From positions 248,001 to 312,000 of the forward strand of contig NZ_LMDJ01000036.1 in the NCBI RefSeq assembly GCF_001425045.1: DNA of 64,000 nucleotides, given 5' to 3'. The position numbers and the translations under genes were made by a program. The number at the start of each line of letters is the position of its first letter. Positions within the stretch are counted from its first letter, which is position 1. Below the pieces are notes generated by a model. That model made no database searches. It was not told the origin of the DNA and saw only the letters and a list, made by a program, of their open reading frames with translations. Positions 32,395-40,315 of the stretch are shown here, one piece after another. The stretch comes from Massilia sp. Root351 (GTDB taxonomy: Bacteria > Pseudomonadota > Gammaproteobacteria > Burkholderiales > Burkholderiaceae_D).

Positions 32395-33729
32395 TTATTC
32401 CTTCTCGGGTATAGCCTCGTCCGCCACTGCGGCTTCCGGCGCGGCGGCGCTCTTGTTCCTGCGCCAGCCTTGCCACACTTTCAGGGGCTCGGTGGAGAAT
32501 TTGATCTTCTTGCGGCGAATCAGATAGGCCAGCAGGCCGCCGGCCAGCGCCAGCAGCAGGACGCCGCCCACCACCATGGTGGTGGTGTTGATGCCGCCGG
32601 CCTCGCGCTTTTTCTTGCCGTTGACCTTAGGCGGCGCGGAAGGCGGAATGACCGTGCCTGCCTTGTTGGCCGCTTCGGCCGCGCCGGCGGCTGCCGATGC
32701 TGCCGGGGCGGCTTGGGGACCTGGCGCCGGCGCGGACGCGGCGGCATTGGCGGCATTGACGGCAGATGCAGCGGAAGACGCAGCTGGTGCTGCGGCCACT
32801 GCACCGCCCTGCCCCAAAGCCGCCTGCAATTGCTTGACCTTGTCTTCCAGGTCCACCAGCTTGGTCTTCAGCTCGGCATTGGTCTGGTCCAGCGCCACGC
32901 ACTGCTGAGCTTCGGCGTCGGACTGGCCGGGTGCGCAAACGCCGGCCTTGGCCGCACCGGTTTTGCTCCTGGCCACGCGCGGCTCAGACCCAAGCTTGAT
33001 CGGTACCGCCGCCGGGCCCGGCTTGACCTCGGCCGCAGGCGGCGGCGTGAAAGCGGCATCGCCGGCGGCATCGCGCGCGGCGTTGGCTGCGGCGCGCATC
33101 CTCGCGGCGCGCATGGCAGCTGCGCGGTTGGCTGCCGCCTGGGCTTCCTGGGCGGCGCGCTCGGCGGCGGACGGTGCGGCGGCGGGGCCGACGCCGGCGT
33201 CGACCGCTAACGGCGGTGCGGTTTGCGGCCGTGGCGCGGCAGCGGCAAGCGCAGCGGCTGAACCGGTAGAAGCAGGCAGCGCAGGCGCCGCGGAGCGCAC
33301 CGGCGGCGGCTCCGGCGTCAGCCACAGCGTGGCGGAACGCACGCTGGCGCGGCTGCCCGCACCCAGTTCAAGAAAGAGATGCACCAGTTCGGCGTCCAGC
33401 GGCTGCAACGTCGTTAAATGCAAAAACTGCCGGTTGTCCCGCCTGACCACCGACATGCGCAGCGACGACAGCGCCGGATGCATGCGCACGTTGGCGCCCA
33501 GGTAGATATTCTGTCCGGCCAGCCTGACCTGCACGCCCGCCTGGTCCTCCGGCGTCAGCATCACCAGCTCAATGTCGGCCGACAGCTGCTGCCCGATATG
33601 CGAGCGCACCACCACATCGCCCAGCTCTGCCGCTGGCGCGATGGACGGCAAGGCAGCGCACGAGAAGGCGGCCGCCAGCACGATGGCGCCGGCGCGGCGG
33701 GCGGGAAAACGGTAAGGGCTACGCTGCAT
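32395..33729 (-). CDS. FimV-like N-terminal domain protein
   Basis: A 444-residue envelope protein. A signal peptide (1-~34, ending PSIAPAAEL) is followed by the FimV N-terminal domain (ELGDVVVRSHIGQQLSADIELVMLTPEDQAGVQVRLA...). Next is a long Ala/Pro-rich segment (~150-250), a predicted coiled coil (TNAELKTKLVDLEDKVKQLQAAL, ~300), another Ala/Pro-rich linker and one TM helix (~375-397, TTTMVVGGVLLLALAGGLLAYLI) before a short basic cytoplasmic tail. FimV organises polar type IV pili and peptidoglycan in other bacteria. This copy is shorter than full-length FimV and has no LysM or TPR domain that I can see. Start at 33729 because the signal peptide begins there. Confidence 0.82.
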   Translation of the reverse strand: MQRSPYRFPARRAGAIVLAAAFSCAALPSIAPAAELGDVVVRSHIGQQLSADIELVMLTPEDQAGVQVRLAGQNIYLGANVRMHPALSSLRMSVVRRDNRQFLHLTTLQPLDAELVHLFLELGAGSRASVRSATLWLTPEPPPVRSAAPALPASTGSAAALAAAAPRPQTAPPLAVDAGVGPAAAPSAAERAAQEAQAAANRAAAMRAARMRAAANAARDAAGDAAFTPPPAAEVKPGPAAVPIKLGSEPRVARSKTGAAKAGVCAPGQSDAEAQQCVALDQTNAELKTKLVDLEDKVKQLQAALGQGGAVAAAPAASSAASAVNAANAAASAPAPGPQAAPAASAAAGAAEAANKAGTVIPPSAPPKVNGKKKREAGGINTTTMVVGGVLLLALAGGLLAYLIRRKKIKFSTEPLKVWQGWRRNKSAAAPEAAVADEAIPEKE

Positions 33730-33863
33730 GTATTCGGGGTCGCTAGGCTGCGAATTTCTAAAGTGTAACAGTCTTAACGGCTGGAATTCCCGGTTTTGAA
33801 GTCCTGCGCCGGAATTTGGACTCTGCGCTACACTAATTGCATATTCCATCACGAGAGGCATCC

Positions 33864-35261
33864 ATGAGTACCCGTTCCGAGCGAGACAGTTTTGGCCCGA
33901 TCGACGTCCCCGCAGATAAACTGTGGGGCGCGCAAACCCAGCGCTCGCTGGAACACTTCGCCATCTCCACCGAACGCATGCCGCCCGAGCTGATCAATGC
34001 GCTGGCCAGCGTCAAGCGCGCCGCCGCCCGCGTCAACTTCGACCTTGGCCTGCTGGACGAAGCCAAGGCCTCGGCCATCACCCAGGCGGCGGACGAAGTA
34101 TTGGCCGGCCAGCACGCAGGCGAATTCCCGCTGGCCGTGTGGCAAACCGGTTCCGGCACCCAGTCCAATATGAACATGAACGAAGTGCTGGCCAACCGGG
34201 GTTCGGAAATCCTGGGCGGCGAGCGCGGCGAACAACGCCTGCTGCACCCGAACGACCATGTGAACATGGGCCAGTCGTCCAATGACATCTTCCCCACCGC
34301 CATCCACGTGGCCTCGGCCAACGCCCTCGCCCACGCCGTGCTGCCCGCGCTGCGCGACCTGCGCGCCACGCTGGACGCCAAGGCCAAGGCCTTCGCCGAT
34401 ATCGTCAAGATCGGCCGCACCCACCTGCAGGACGCCACGCCGCTGACCCTGGGCCAGGAATTCTCCGGTTACGTGGCCCAGCTGGACTACGCCGACCTGG
34501 CCATTACCGCCGCCCTGCCCCCGCTGCTGGAACTGGCCGCCGGCGGCACGGCAGTGGGCACCGGCCTGAACGCGCACCCGGAATACGCCACCCGCATCGC
34601 CGCCGAGCTGGCCGACCGCTTGCAGCTGCCGTTCGAAACCGCCGACAACAAATTCGCCGCCCTGGCCGCGCACGACGCGCTGGTGGCCGCCCACGGCGCC
34701 ATGAAAACCCTGGCCACGGCGCTGATGAAAATCGCTAACGACGTGCGCTGGATGGCCTCCGGCCCGCGCTCGGGACTGGGCGAGATCACCATCCCGGAAA
34801 ACGAGCCGGGCAGCTCCATCATGCCGGGCAAGGTCAACCCTACCCAGTGCGAAGCCGTTACCATGCTGTGCTGCCAGGTGTTCGGCAACGATGTCGCCAT
34901 TACCGTGGGCGGCGCCTCCGGCAACTTCGAGCTGAACGTGTACAAGCCGCTGATCGCGCACAACTTCCTGCAAAGCGCGCGCCTGCTGGCCGATGGCATG
35001 CGCAGCTTCGACCATCATTGCGCGCAGGGCATCGAGGCCAACCTGGGCCGCATCGGCGAGCTGATGGAACGGTCGCTGATGCTGGTCACTGCGCTGGCGC
35101 CGCATATAGGCTATGATCGCGCCGCGCAAATTGCCAAGAAGGCGCAGCACGACGGCACGACATTGAAGGAAGCAGCGCTGGCACTGGGCTTCGTCAGCGC
35201 GGAACAGTTCGACCAGTGGATCGTGCCGCTGGAGATGACGCAGCCCAGCGCCAGGGCTTGA
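33864..35261 (+). CDS. fumC: Fumarate hydratase, class II
   Basis: A 465-residue iron-independent fumarase that interconverts fumarate and malate in the TCA cycle. Conserved regions: TGSGTQSNMNMNEVLANR (~100-117), the B-site/HPNDHVNMGQSSND, GRTHLQDATPLTLGQEFSGY with catalytic His and the GSSIMPGKVNPTQCEA superfamily signature (Ser catalytic base loop). ATG 33864 has the AGAGG ribosome-binding site; an upstream in-frame ATG adds nine residues only. Divergent from the FimV-like gene. Confidence 0.96.
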   Translation: MSTRSERDSFGPIDVPADKLWGAQTQRSLEHFAISTERMPPELINALASVKRAAARVNFDLGLLDEAKASAITQAADEVLAGQHAGEFPLAVWQTGSGTQSNMNMNEVLANRGSEILGGERGEQRLLHPNDHVNMGQSSNDIFPTAIHVASANALAHAVLPALRDLRATLDAKAKAFADIVKIGRTHLQDATPLTLGQEFSGYVAQLDYADLAITAALPPLLELAAGGTAVGTGLNAHPEYATRIAAELADRLQLPFETADNKFAALAAHDALVAAHGAMKTLATALMKIANDVRWMASGPRSGLGEITIPENEPGSSIMPGKVNPTQCEAVTMLCCQVFGNDVAITVGGASGNFELNVYKPLIAHNFLQSARLLADGMRSFDHHCAQGIEANLGRIGELMERSLMLVTALAPHIGYDRAAQIAKKAQHDGTTLKEAALALGFVSAEQFDQWIVPLEMTQPSARA

Positions 35262-35328
35262 GCCTGTGCGCTTCGGCTGAATTTTTTGATAACTGAACAA
35301 CACGTCATCGCGACAAAGGATAAAATAA

Positions 35329-35565
35329 ATGCAAAAGGTTAGTTTTGAACTGACGTCGGAATTCATCGAACTGAACCAGCTGTTGAAAAACGTGGGCCTG
35401 TGCGACAGCGGCGGCGCCGGCAAGGTGCTGGTGGCCAGCGGCCAGGTGAAAGTCGACGGCAAGCAGGAATTGCGCAAGACCTGCAAGATACGCGCAGGTC
35501 AGCAAGTCAGCGTAGGCGATGTGCGCATCAGCGTCGAGGGTGACAGCGGCGCAGACGGCGCTTGA
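35329..35565 (+). CDS. S4-domain RNA-binding protein (YbcJ/RqcP-like)
   Basis: A 78-residue single S4 domain: FIELNQLLKNVGLCDSGGAGKVLVASGQVKVDGKQELRKTCKIRAGQQVSVGDVRI is the full RNA-binding loop-helix signature. Relatives bind rRNA or tRNA on ribosomes (YbcJ, RqcP/Hsp15-like). It follows fumC by about 67 bp; the gap is AT-rich and may carry a promoter. No further domain. Confidence 0.85.
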   Translation: MQKVSFELTSEFIELNQLLKNVGLCDSGGAGKVLVASGQVKVDGKQELRKTCKIRAGQQVSVGDVRISVEGDSGADGA

Positions 35566-35702
35566 TCGGGCTTGAGTGGCAAGGCAGGAATCGCAATTGC
35601 AATATTTCTTGCATTTGGGCAATCAATCGCTAAGCTGAAGGTGGAGCAGGCTGTGCCTGTTCCGCACAGTGATGTTGCTCAACCAGCAGGAGGGGGATCG
35701 CC

Positions 35703-35987
35703 ATGGACGGCCCTGAACACAAGCTGCAAACCCAGGAGCGCCTGATCGGCGATTTGCGGCAAGTGATTGAAAACGCGGAAGAACTCCTGAAAAACACCGA
35801 CCAGCACACCAGCGCGCTGTACCAAAACGCGCGAGCGAAGCTCACCCAGGCGCTGCAGGCCGCCACCGAAGAACTGGCGCGTTTCGAAGACGCGCAACTG
35901 GCGCGCATGATCGCCGCCACCCATGCCGCCAGCTTGCAGCACCGCGACAGCAGCGGTGAAGCCAAGCTGATGCGCGCGTTCCGCTAA
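35703..35987 (+). CDS. DUF883/ElaB-like protein lacking the C-terminal membrane anchor
   Basis: A 94-residue helical protein matching the soluble part of the ElaB/YqjD family (LIGDLRQVIENAEELLKNTDQHTSALYQNARAKLTQALQAATEELARFED). In the usual family members a C-terminal TM helix tethers them to the membrane and they bind ribosomes in stationary phase. Here the last 30 residues are hydrophilic (THAASLQHRDSSGEAKLMRAFR), so the anchor is absent. An AGGAGGGGG site precedes the ATG. Confidence 0.78.
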   Translation: MDGPEHKLQTQERLIGDLRQVIENAEELLKNTDQHTSALYQNARAKLTQALQAATEELARFEDAQLARMIAATHAASLQHRDSSGEAKLMRAFR

Positions 35988-36003
35988 CCGTTCCTTGCCA
36001 CCG

Positions 36004-36468
36004 TCAATCCGGCCGTTTCTTCCCGATCAATGCATCGAGCGAAAAACGGCCCGGACCGAAGGCCACCACGACCAGCAGCATCGCTCCCCAGTAAAAATGG
36101 TCATTGATGGCCGCCGGGCATTCAAAGCTGAACAGCTGTGGATAGGAAAGCACGGCCATGGCATTGACGAAGAACAGCGCCAGCGCGGCCGGACGCGAGA
36201 ACAGCCCGACAAACAGCAGCAGCGGCAGCACCAGTTCGCCGCCGGTGCCCATGTAGGCAGCCAGGTCCGGCGGCAATAGCGGCACCTGGTATTCATCGTG
36301 GAACAGCGCCAGCGTCGTGCTCCAGTCGTTCACTTTGGTCAGGCCGGCTTTCAGAAATTGCCAGCCGACGTACAGCCGGACCGCCAGGCTGGCCAGCGAG
36401 CCGCCCCATGCGCTCAGCGCGGCGTCGTAGCGGGTGGACAGGCGATGCAATGCAGACAGGTTTTTCAT
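36004..36468 (-). CDS. DoxX-family membrane protein of the bufferin operon
   Basis: A 154-residue four-helix DoxX protein: LAVRLYVGWQFLKAGLTKVNDW is the DoxX signature, followed by helices near 75-95, 98-115 and 122-140. It is the last gene after the DUF2282 precursor and the DUF692/DUF2063 fusion. In the gig operon of Cupriavidus the fourth gene (gigT) is a DoxX protein, and DoxX genes accompany many bufferin loci. The role there, perhaps membrane redox or export, is not established. It starts 42 bp downstream of the fusion gene. Confidence 0.88.
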   Translation of the reverse strand: MKNLSALHRLSTRYDAALSAWGGSLASLAVRLYVGWQFLKAGLTKVNDWSTTLALFHDEYQVPLLPPDLAAYMGTGGELVLPLLLFVGLFSRPAALALFFVNAMAVLSYPQLFSFECPAAINDHFYWGAMLLVVVAFGPGRFSLDALIGKKRPD

Positions 36469-36510
36469 GTCAGTCTCGATTCCAGGTTGGGGCAGCCAGC
36501 GGCTGCGGTA

Positions 36511-38202
36511 TCAATGCGTGAGCGTGGCGCCCGGCGTGCGGATCGCACTGAACACGGCGTGGTCCAGCCATTGCTGCAAGTGCGCGGCGACGTCGAACGC
36601 TTCGTCCTGCTCGAACGCGGCGTCCAGCGCGGCGCCGAAATTGCCGCCGCCCTGCAGCACCGCCAGCGCGGCGTGGCCTGCGCTGCCGAGCGGCAGCACT
36701 GCGGTTTTCCAGCTGGCGCGGGTGATGAGCGCAAAACCGCGGATCTCCATGCTGTCCGGGAACGGCGGGCCATCAGACTGGTGCGCCAGCCACAACTGCA
36801 CCACGTTCCAGCCGGATGCGAACAGGCTGCATGCGCGGCGCAGCGCCAGGTGCGCCTGTTCCAGTTGCTCGGGCGGGACGGCGGCCAGATCGGCAGCCGG
36901 CACCGCGGGCGAGTCGGCCGCATAGTGGGCGCGGTGCAGCGCCCATTCGAGCCTGGCCATGTCGGGCAGGTATGGGAGAGCGGCGGTGTGCGGGAAGTCT
37001 GCAAGGAAGCCGGCAAAGCCGGCGCCGAACTGGTTCAGGTCGCCGCTGGAGGACGGGTGCGCGCGGCCGTATTGCCCGCTCAGGCCGCCGAAGAATTCTT
37101 CGCCCACCAGCTGGGCAATCACCGGATAGGCGGTGGCCAGGGTTTTGTGCCAGCTGACGGCCAGATTGCCGCGATACAGAGCGTAGCGCTGCTCGTTGGC
37201 ATCGCCCCGGCAGGCCGCCAGCACAGGGCCGGCATCGGCGACGTCGAGCAAGCCGGCGGCGAAAGCTTGCTGGCTACCGGCCAGCTTGGCCAGCCCGCCC
37301 GGCACTGCGGGCGCGCGGCCATCGCTCCGCCGCACGTCCGGCAGCGGCAGCCGCACTTGCCGTGGCCCGGCGGCCCATCTCTCAGCCATTGCGCGCGCTT
37401 TGCCGGCCTCGCCCAGCAGCACGTCGAGCTCGGGAATATCGGTATCCCACTCGATCAGCGTGGGCAGCCAGCCGAAGCGGCGCAGAGCGGCTTCGTACAA
37501 TGCCCAAACCGGCTCGGCCACCGCCGCACCATGGTGGTCGATCACCGCGTCCGGCGTCACCAGGTGGCCCGCAAGGTGGATTTCGCCCACCGTGCCGGGT
37601 GCGATCGCGGCTAGCGCAGCGAGCGCGTCCTCGCCGTGATTGCATTGGTTCACATAAAGATTGTTGATGTCCAGCAGCAGCCCGCAACCGGTCCTCTGCG
37701 CCAGCGCCGCCATGAACTCGGCCTCGCTCATGGCGTCGCCGCGAAAGCGTAGATAGGTGGACACATTTTCCAGCAGTATCGTGCGTTGCAGCCTGTCCTG
37801 CACGCGATGCACTCGCTCGCACAGCAGATCCAGCGCGGCGCCGTCAAGCGCCAGCGGCAGCAAGTCATTGAGGTGGCGGCCGGCCACGGCTCCCCAGCAC
37901 AAGTGCTCGGACACCAGTGCCGGCTGCACCGCCCGCACCAGCTCGCGCACGCGGTCCAGGTGCTCTTCGGAGAAGCCGCGCGCCGAACCCAGCCCCAGCC
38001 CCACGCCGTGCAGGCTCACCGGATAGTCGCGCCGCAAGTCCTGCAGCACGTGCCAGTCCCAGCCGCCCCGGTCGAGATAATTCTCGGTGTGTACTTCCAG
38101 CCACCCGGCCGTGGGCCGCTGCTCCAGGAAGCGGCGATAATGCTGCGCCCTCAGGCCAACGCCAACGCCCAGCGCGGGGGATGGATGGGCGTCGTGCGGC
38201 AT
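36511..38202 (-). CDS. Fused bufferin maturase: DUF692 MNIO oxygenase + DUF2063 partner (BufB-BufC)
   Basis: A single 563-residue polypeptide. Residues ~8-275 are a DUF692 multinuclear non-heme iron oxygenase (MbnB/BufB type, TIM barrel) with the expected metal ligands: H65 in SLHGVG, H100 in VSEHLCW, E145 in LLENVSTYL, D178 in LLLDINNLYVN, H209/H213 in EIHLAGH, D222-H224 in IDHHG and E251 in LIEWDTDIPE. A linker (~275-303) leads to a DUF2063 domain (~304-400) and its C-terminal half (to 563), the partner that presents the precursor (BufC/MbnC-like). In most described operons these are separate, adjacent genes. Together they should oxidise cysteines of the BufA1 peptide at 38230, 27 bp upstream. 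Frame and codon use are continuous, so the fusion looks genuine. Confidence 0.9.
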   Translation of the reverse strand: MPHDAHPSPALGVGVGLRAQHYRRFLEQRPTAGWLEVHTENYLDRGGWDWHVLQDLRRDYPVSLHGVGLGLGSARGFSEEHLDRVRELVRAVQPALVSEHLCWGAVAGRHLNDLLPLALDGAALDLLCERVHRVQDRLQRTILLENVSTYLRFRGDAMSEAEFMAALAQRTGCGLLLDINNLYVNQCNHGEDALAALAAIAPGTVGEIHLAGHLVTPDAVIDHHGAAVAEPVWALYEAALRRFGWLPTLIEWDTDIPELDVLLGEAGKARAMAERWAAGPRQVRLPLPDVRRSDGRAPAVPGGLAKLAGSQQAFAAGLLDVADAGPVLAACRGDANEQRYALYRGNLAVSWHKTLATAYPVIAQLVGEEFFGGLSGQYGRAHPSSSGDLNQFGAGFAGFLADFPHTAALPYLPDMARLEWALHRAHYAADSPAVPAADLAAVPPEQLEQAHLALRRACSLFASGWNVVQLWLAHQSDGPPFPDSMEIRGFALITRASWKTAVLPLGSAGHAALAVLQGGGNFGAALDAAFEQDEAFDVAAHLQQWLDHAVFSAIRTPGATLTH

Positions 38203-38229
38203 GGCGGTGGCTCCGGGCGGCAGGGGCGA

Positions 38230-38496
38230 TTACTTGGCTGGCGCGGTGGTCTTGCCGCCGGCTTTTTCGCAGGTGCCCTTGGCCACATATTTCCACTCGG
38301 TAGGCGCGTTGTCGGCTTTGGCCTGGCCGGCGCAGGAGTGGGTGCCATTGGACGAAGCACAGTCGTTCTGGCCGGCTTTGGCGATGCCGTAGCATTTTTC
38401 CTTGCCGGCGGCAGGTTCCATGGCCGAGGCGGACACGGTGGCGGCGCTGCAGACGGTTGCCAGGGCAGCGGCGATCAGGGCTTGACGTTTGTTCAT
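38230..38496 (-). CDS. bufA1: Bufferin precursor BufA1 (DUF2282, GigP-like)
   Basis: An 88-residue exported RiPP precursor. Signal peptide 1-~25 (ending SASAMEP). The mature part carries four cysteines in the family pattern: EKCYG (C35), NDCAS (C46), HSCAG (C55) and GTCEK (C76); C16 lies in the signal peptide. DUF2282 peptides are modified by DUF692/DUF2063 enzymes, which turn cysteines into thiooxazole groups that bind copper, and they protect bacteria from copper or gold. First gene of the operon, with TCCTAAGGAGATAG before the ATG. The metal specificity here is not known. Confidence 0.92.
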   Translation of the reverse strand: MNKRQALIAAALATVCSAATVSASAMEPAAGKEKCYGIAKAGQNDCASSNGTHSCAGQAKADNAPTEWKYVAKGTCEKAGGKTTAPAK

Positions 38497-38559
38497 GACT
38501 ATCTCCTAAGGATAAGTAGGGTTATCGTTCTTGATGCGCAGAAGTCTGCGGCTGAAGCA

Positions 38560-38588
38560 TAGTCGCGCACCGAGTTCGCATCCTTACA
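38560..38588 (-). promoter_or_regulatory. Candidate ECF-sigma promoter of the bufferin operon
   Basis: On the minus strand TGTAAGGA (38588-38581) and CGACTA (38565-38560) are 15 bp apart, and the transcript would start about 55-60 bp before the bufA1 ATG. The TGTAAGGA/CGTC-type pattern resembles ECF promoters known upstream of DUF2282 genes. No ECF sigma gene is in the window. Confidence 0.4.
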
Positions 38589-38675
38589 TATTTTTTTGAA
38601 TTCACAAAAGAAAAAGCCCGGCATCACCGAGCGGTGTCTCCGGGCTTGCTGGCGCGCGAGGAGCGCGGCGGCGGT

Positions 38676-38876
38676 CTACGCCGTGGTGTTGATGGTGTTG
38701 CCGAGGTTGGAAGGCAGGTTGGATGCCTTCGGTACAGGAGGGATCGCTTCGATCAGCGCCTGTGCGCTCGATGCCTGGACGTCCTGGGCTTTTTTCTGCA
38801 CGGCCAAGGCCACGTCCTGCTTGAGGCCGGTGTCGGCGATACTGGTTGCTACGCGTGCAATTCCTGAAACGTCCAT
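38676..38876 (-). CDS. YjfB-like putative motility protein
   Basis: A 66-residue protein of the YjfB family: MDVSGIARVATSIADTGLKQDVALAVQKKAQDVQASSAQALIEAIPPVP...LGNTINTTA matches its start and its closing LG-x-x-IN-T-x-A. Family members are short, helical, annotated as putative motility proteins, with no defined biochemistry. ATG 38876 is chosen for its GGAGG site 5 bp upstream. Separated from bufA1 by a divergent-free, AT-rich stretch of about 180 bp carrying the operon promoter. Confidence 0.8.
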   Translation of the reverse strand: MDVSGIARVATSIADTGLKQDVALAVQKKAQDVQASSAQALIEAIPPVPKASNLPSNLGNTINTTA

Positions 38877-38928
38877 GACATCCTCCACTATGGGCTATCC
38901 CCTGTTTACGGGCGCTTTTGTGAAAGCT

Positions 38929-39474
38929 TTAGGGGGCCGGCGAAATAATTTTCACGCGTTGCCGCAGCCAGGCCAGGATGGCCGGCGGATTATTCAAATC
39001 CAGCCAGGCCAGGCCGTCGCGCAACTGGTCCGGCGGCGGCTGGTCGGAGGCCACTGCCGCGATGCGCGGGTCGGACGGGTACAGCGGCGGGCGCCCCGTT
39101 TCCGGGCGGTACACCTCCAGCTTGTAGTAGGGATAAGACTTGAAGCCTTCGACCAGGGTCAGGTCGGCGGGCGCCATGCGCGCCAGCTGCTCGTACAGCG
39201 TGGGTTCCGGGGCGCCGCGCAGCTCCTGGATAATGGCAAAGCGGTACGGGGAGGCCACCATCACTTCGGCCGCGCCGGCCATGCGCAGGCGCGCGGAATC
39301 CTTGCGCGGCGGCTCCAGCTCCAGGTCGTGGTGGCTGTGCTTGATGACATTGACGCGCAGGCCCAGCGCGGCCAGCTGCGTCACCAGCAGTTCCAGCAGC
39401 GTGGTCTTGCCGCTGCCGGAGGTGCCGACGATGCCGATAACGTTGCCGGGAAGTTCGGGGAAATGTGGATGCAT
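38929..39474 (-). CDS. mobB: Molybdopterin-guanine dinucleotide biosynthesis protein MobB
   Basis: A 181-residue P-loop GTPase-like MobB. Walker A G17-TSGSGKTT (17-25), the VNVIKHSHHDLELEPP...DSARLRMAGAAEVMVASP block and ADLTLVEGFKSYPYYKLEVYR are the family landmarks. It assists MobA in attaching GMP to molybdopterin and may deliver the cofactor. It lies 12 bp downstream of gspB; the two look co-transcribed but their functions are unrelated. Confidence 0.93.
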   Translation of the reverse strand: MHPHFPELPGNVIGIVGTSGSGKTTLLELLVTQLAALGLRVNVIKHSHHDLELEPPRKDSARLRMAGAAEVMVASPYRFAIIQELRGAPEPTLYEQLARMAPADLTLVEGFKSYPYYKLEVYRPETGRPPLYPSDPRIAAVASDQPPPDQLRDGLAWLDLNNPPAILAWLRQRVKIISPAP

Positions 39475-39485
39475 CAGAAGTTCTT

Positions 39486-40313
<828 letters not shown>

Positions 40314-40315
40314 GA

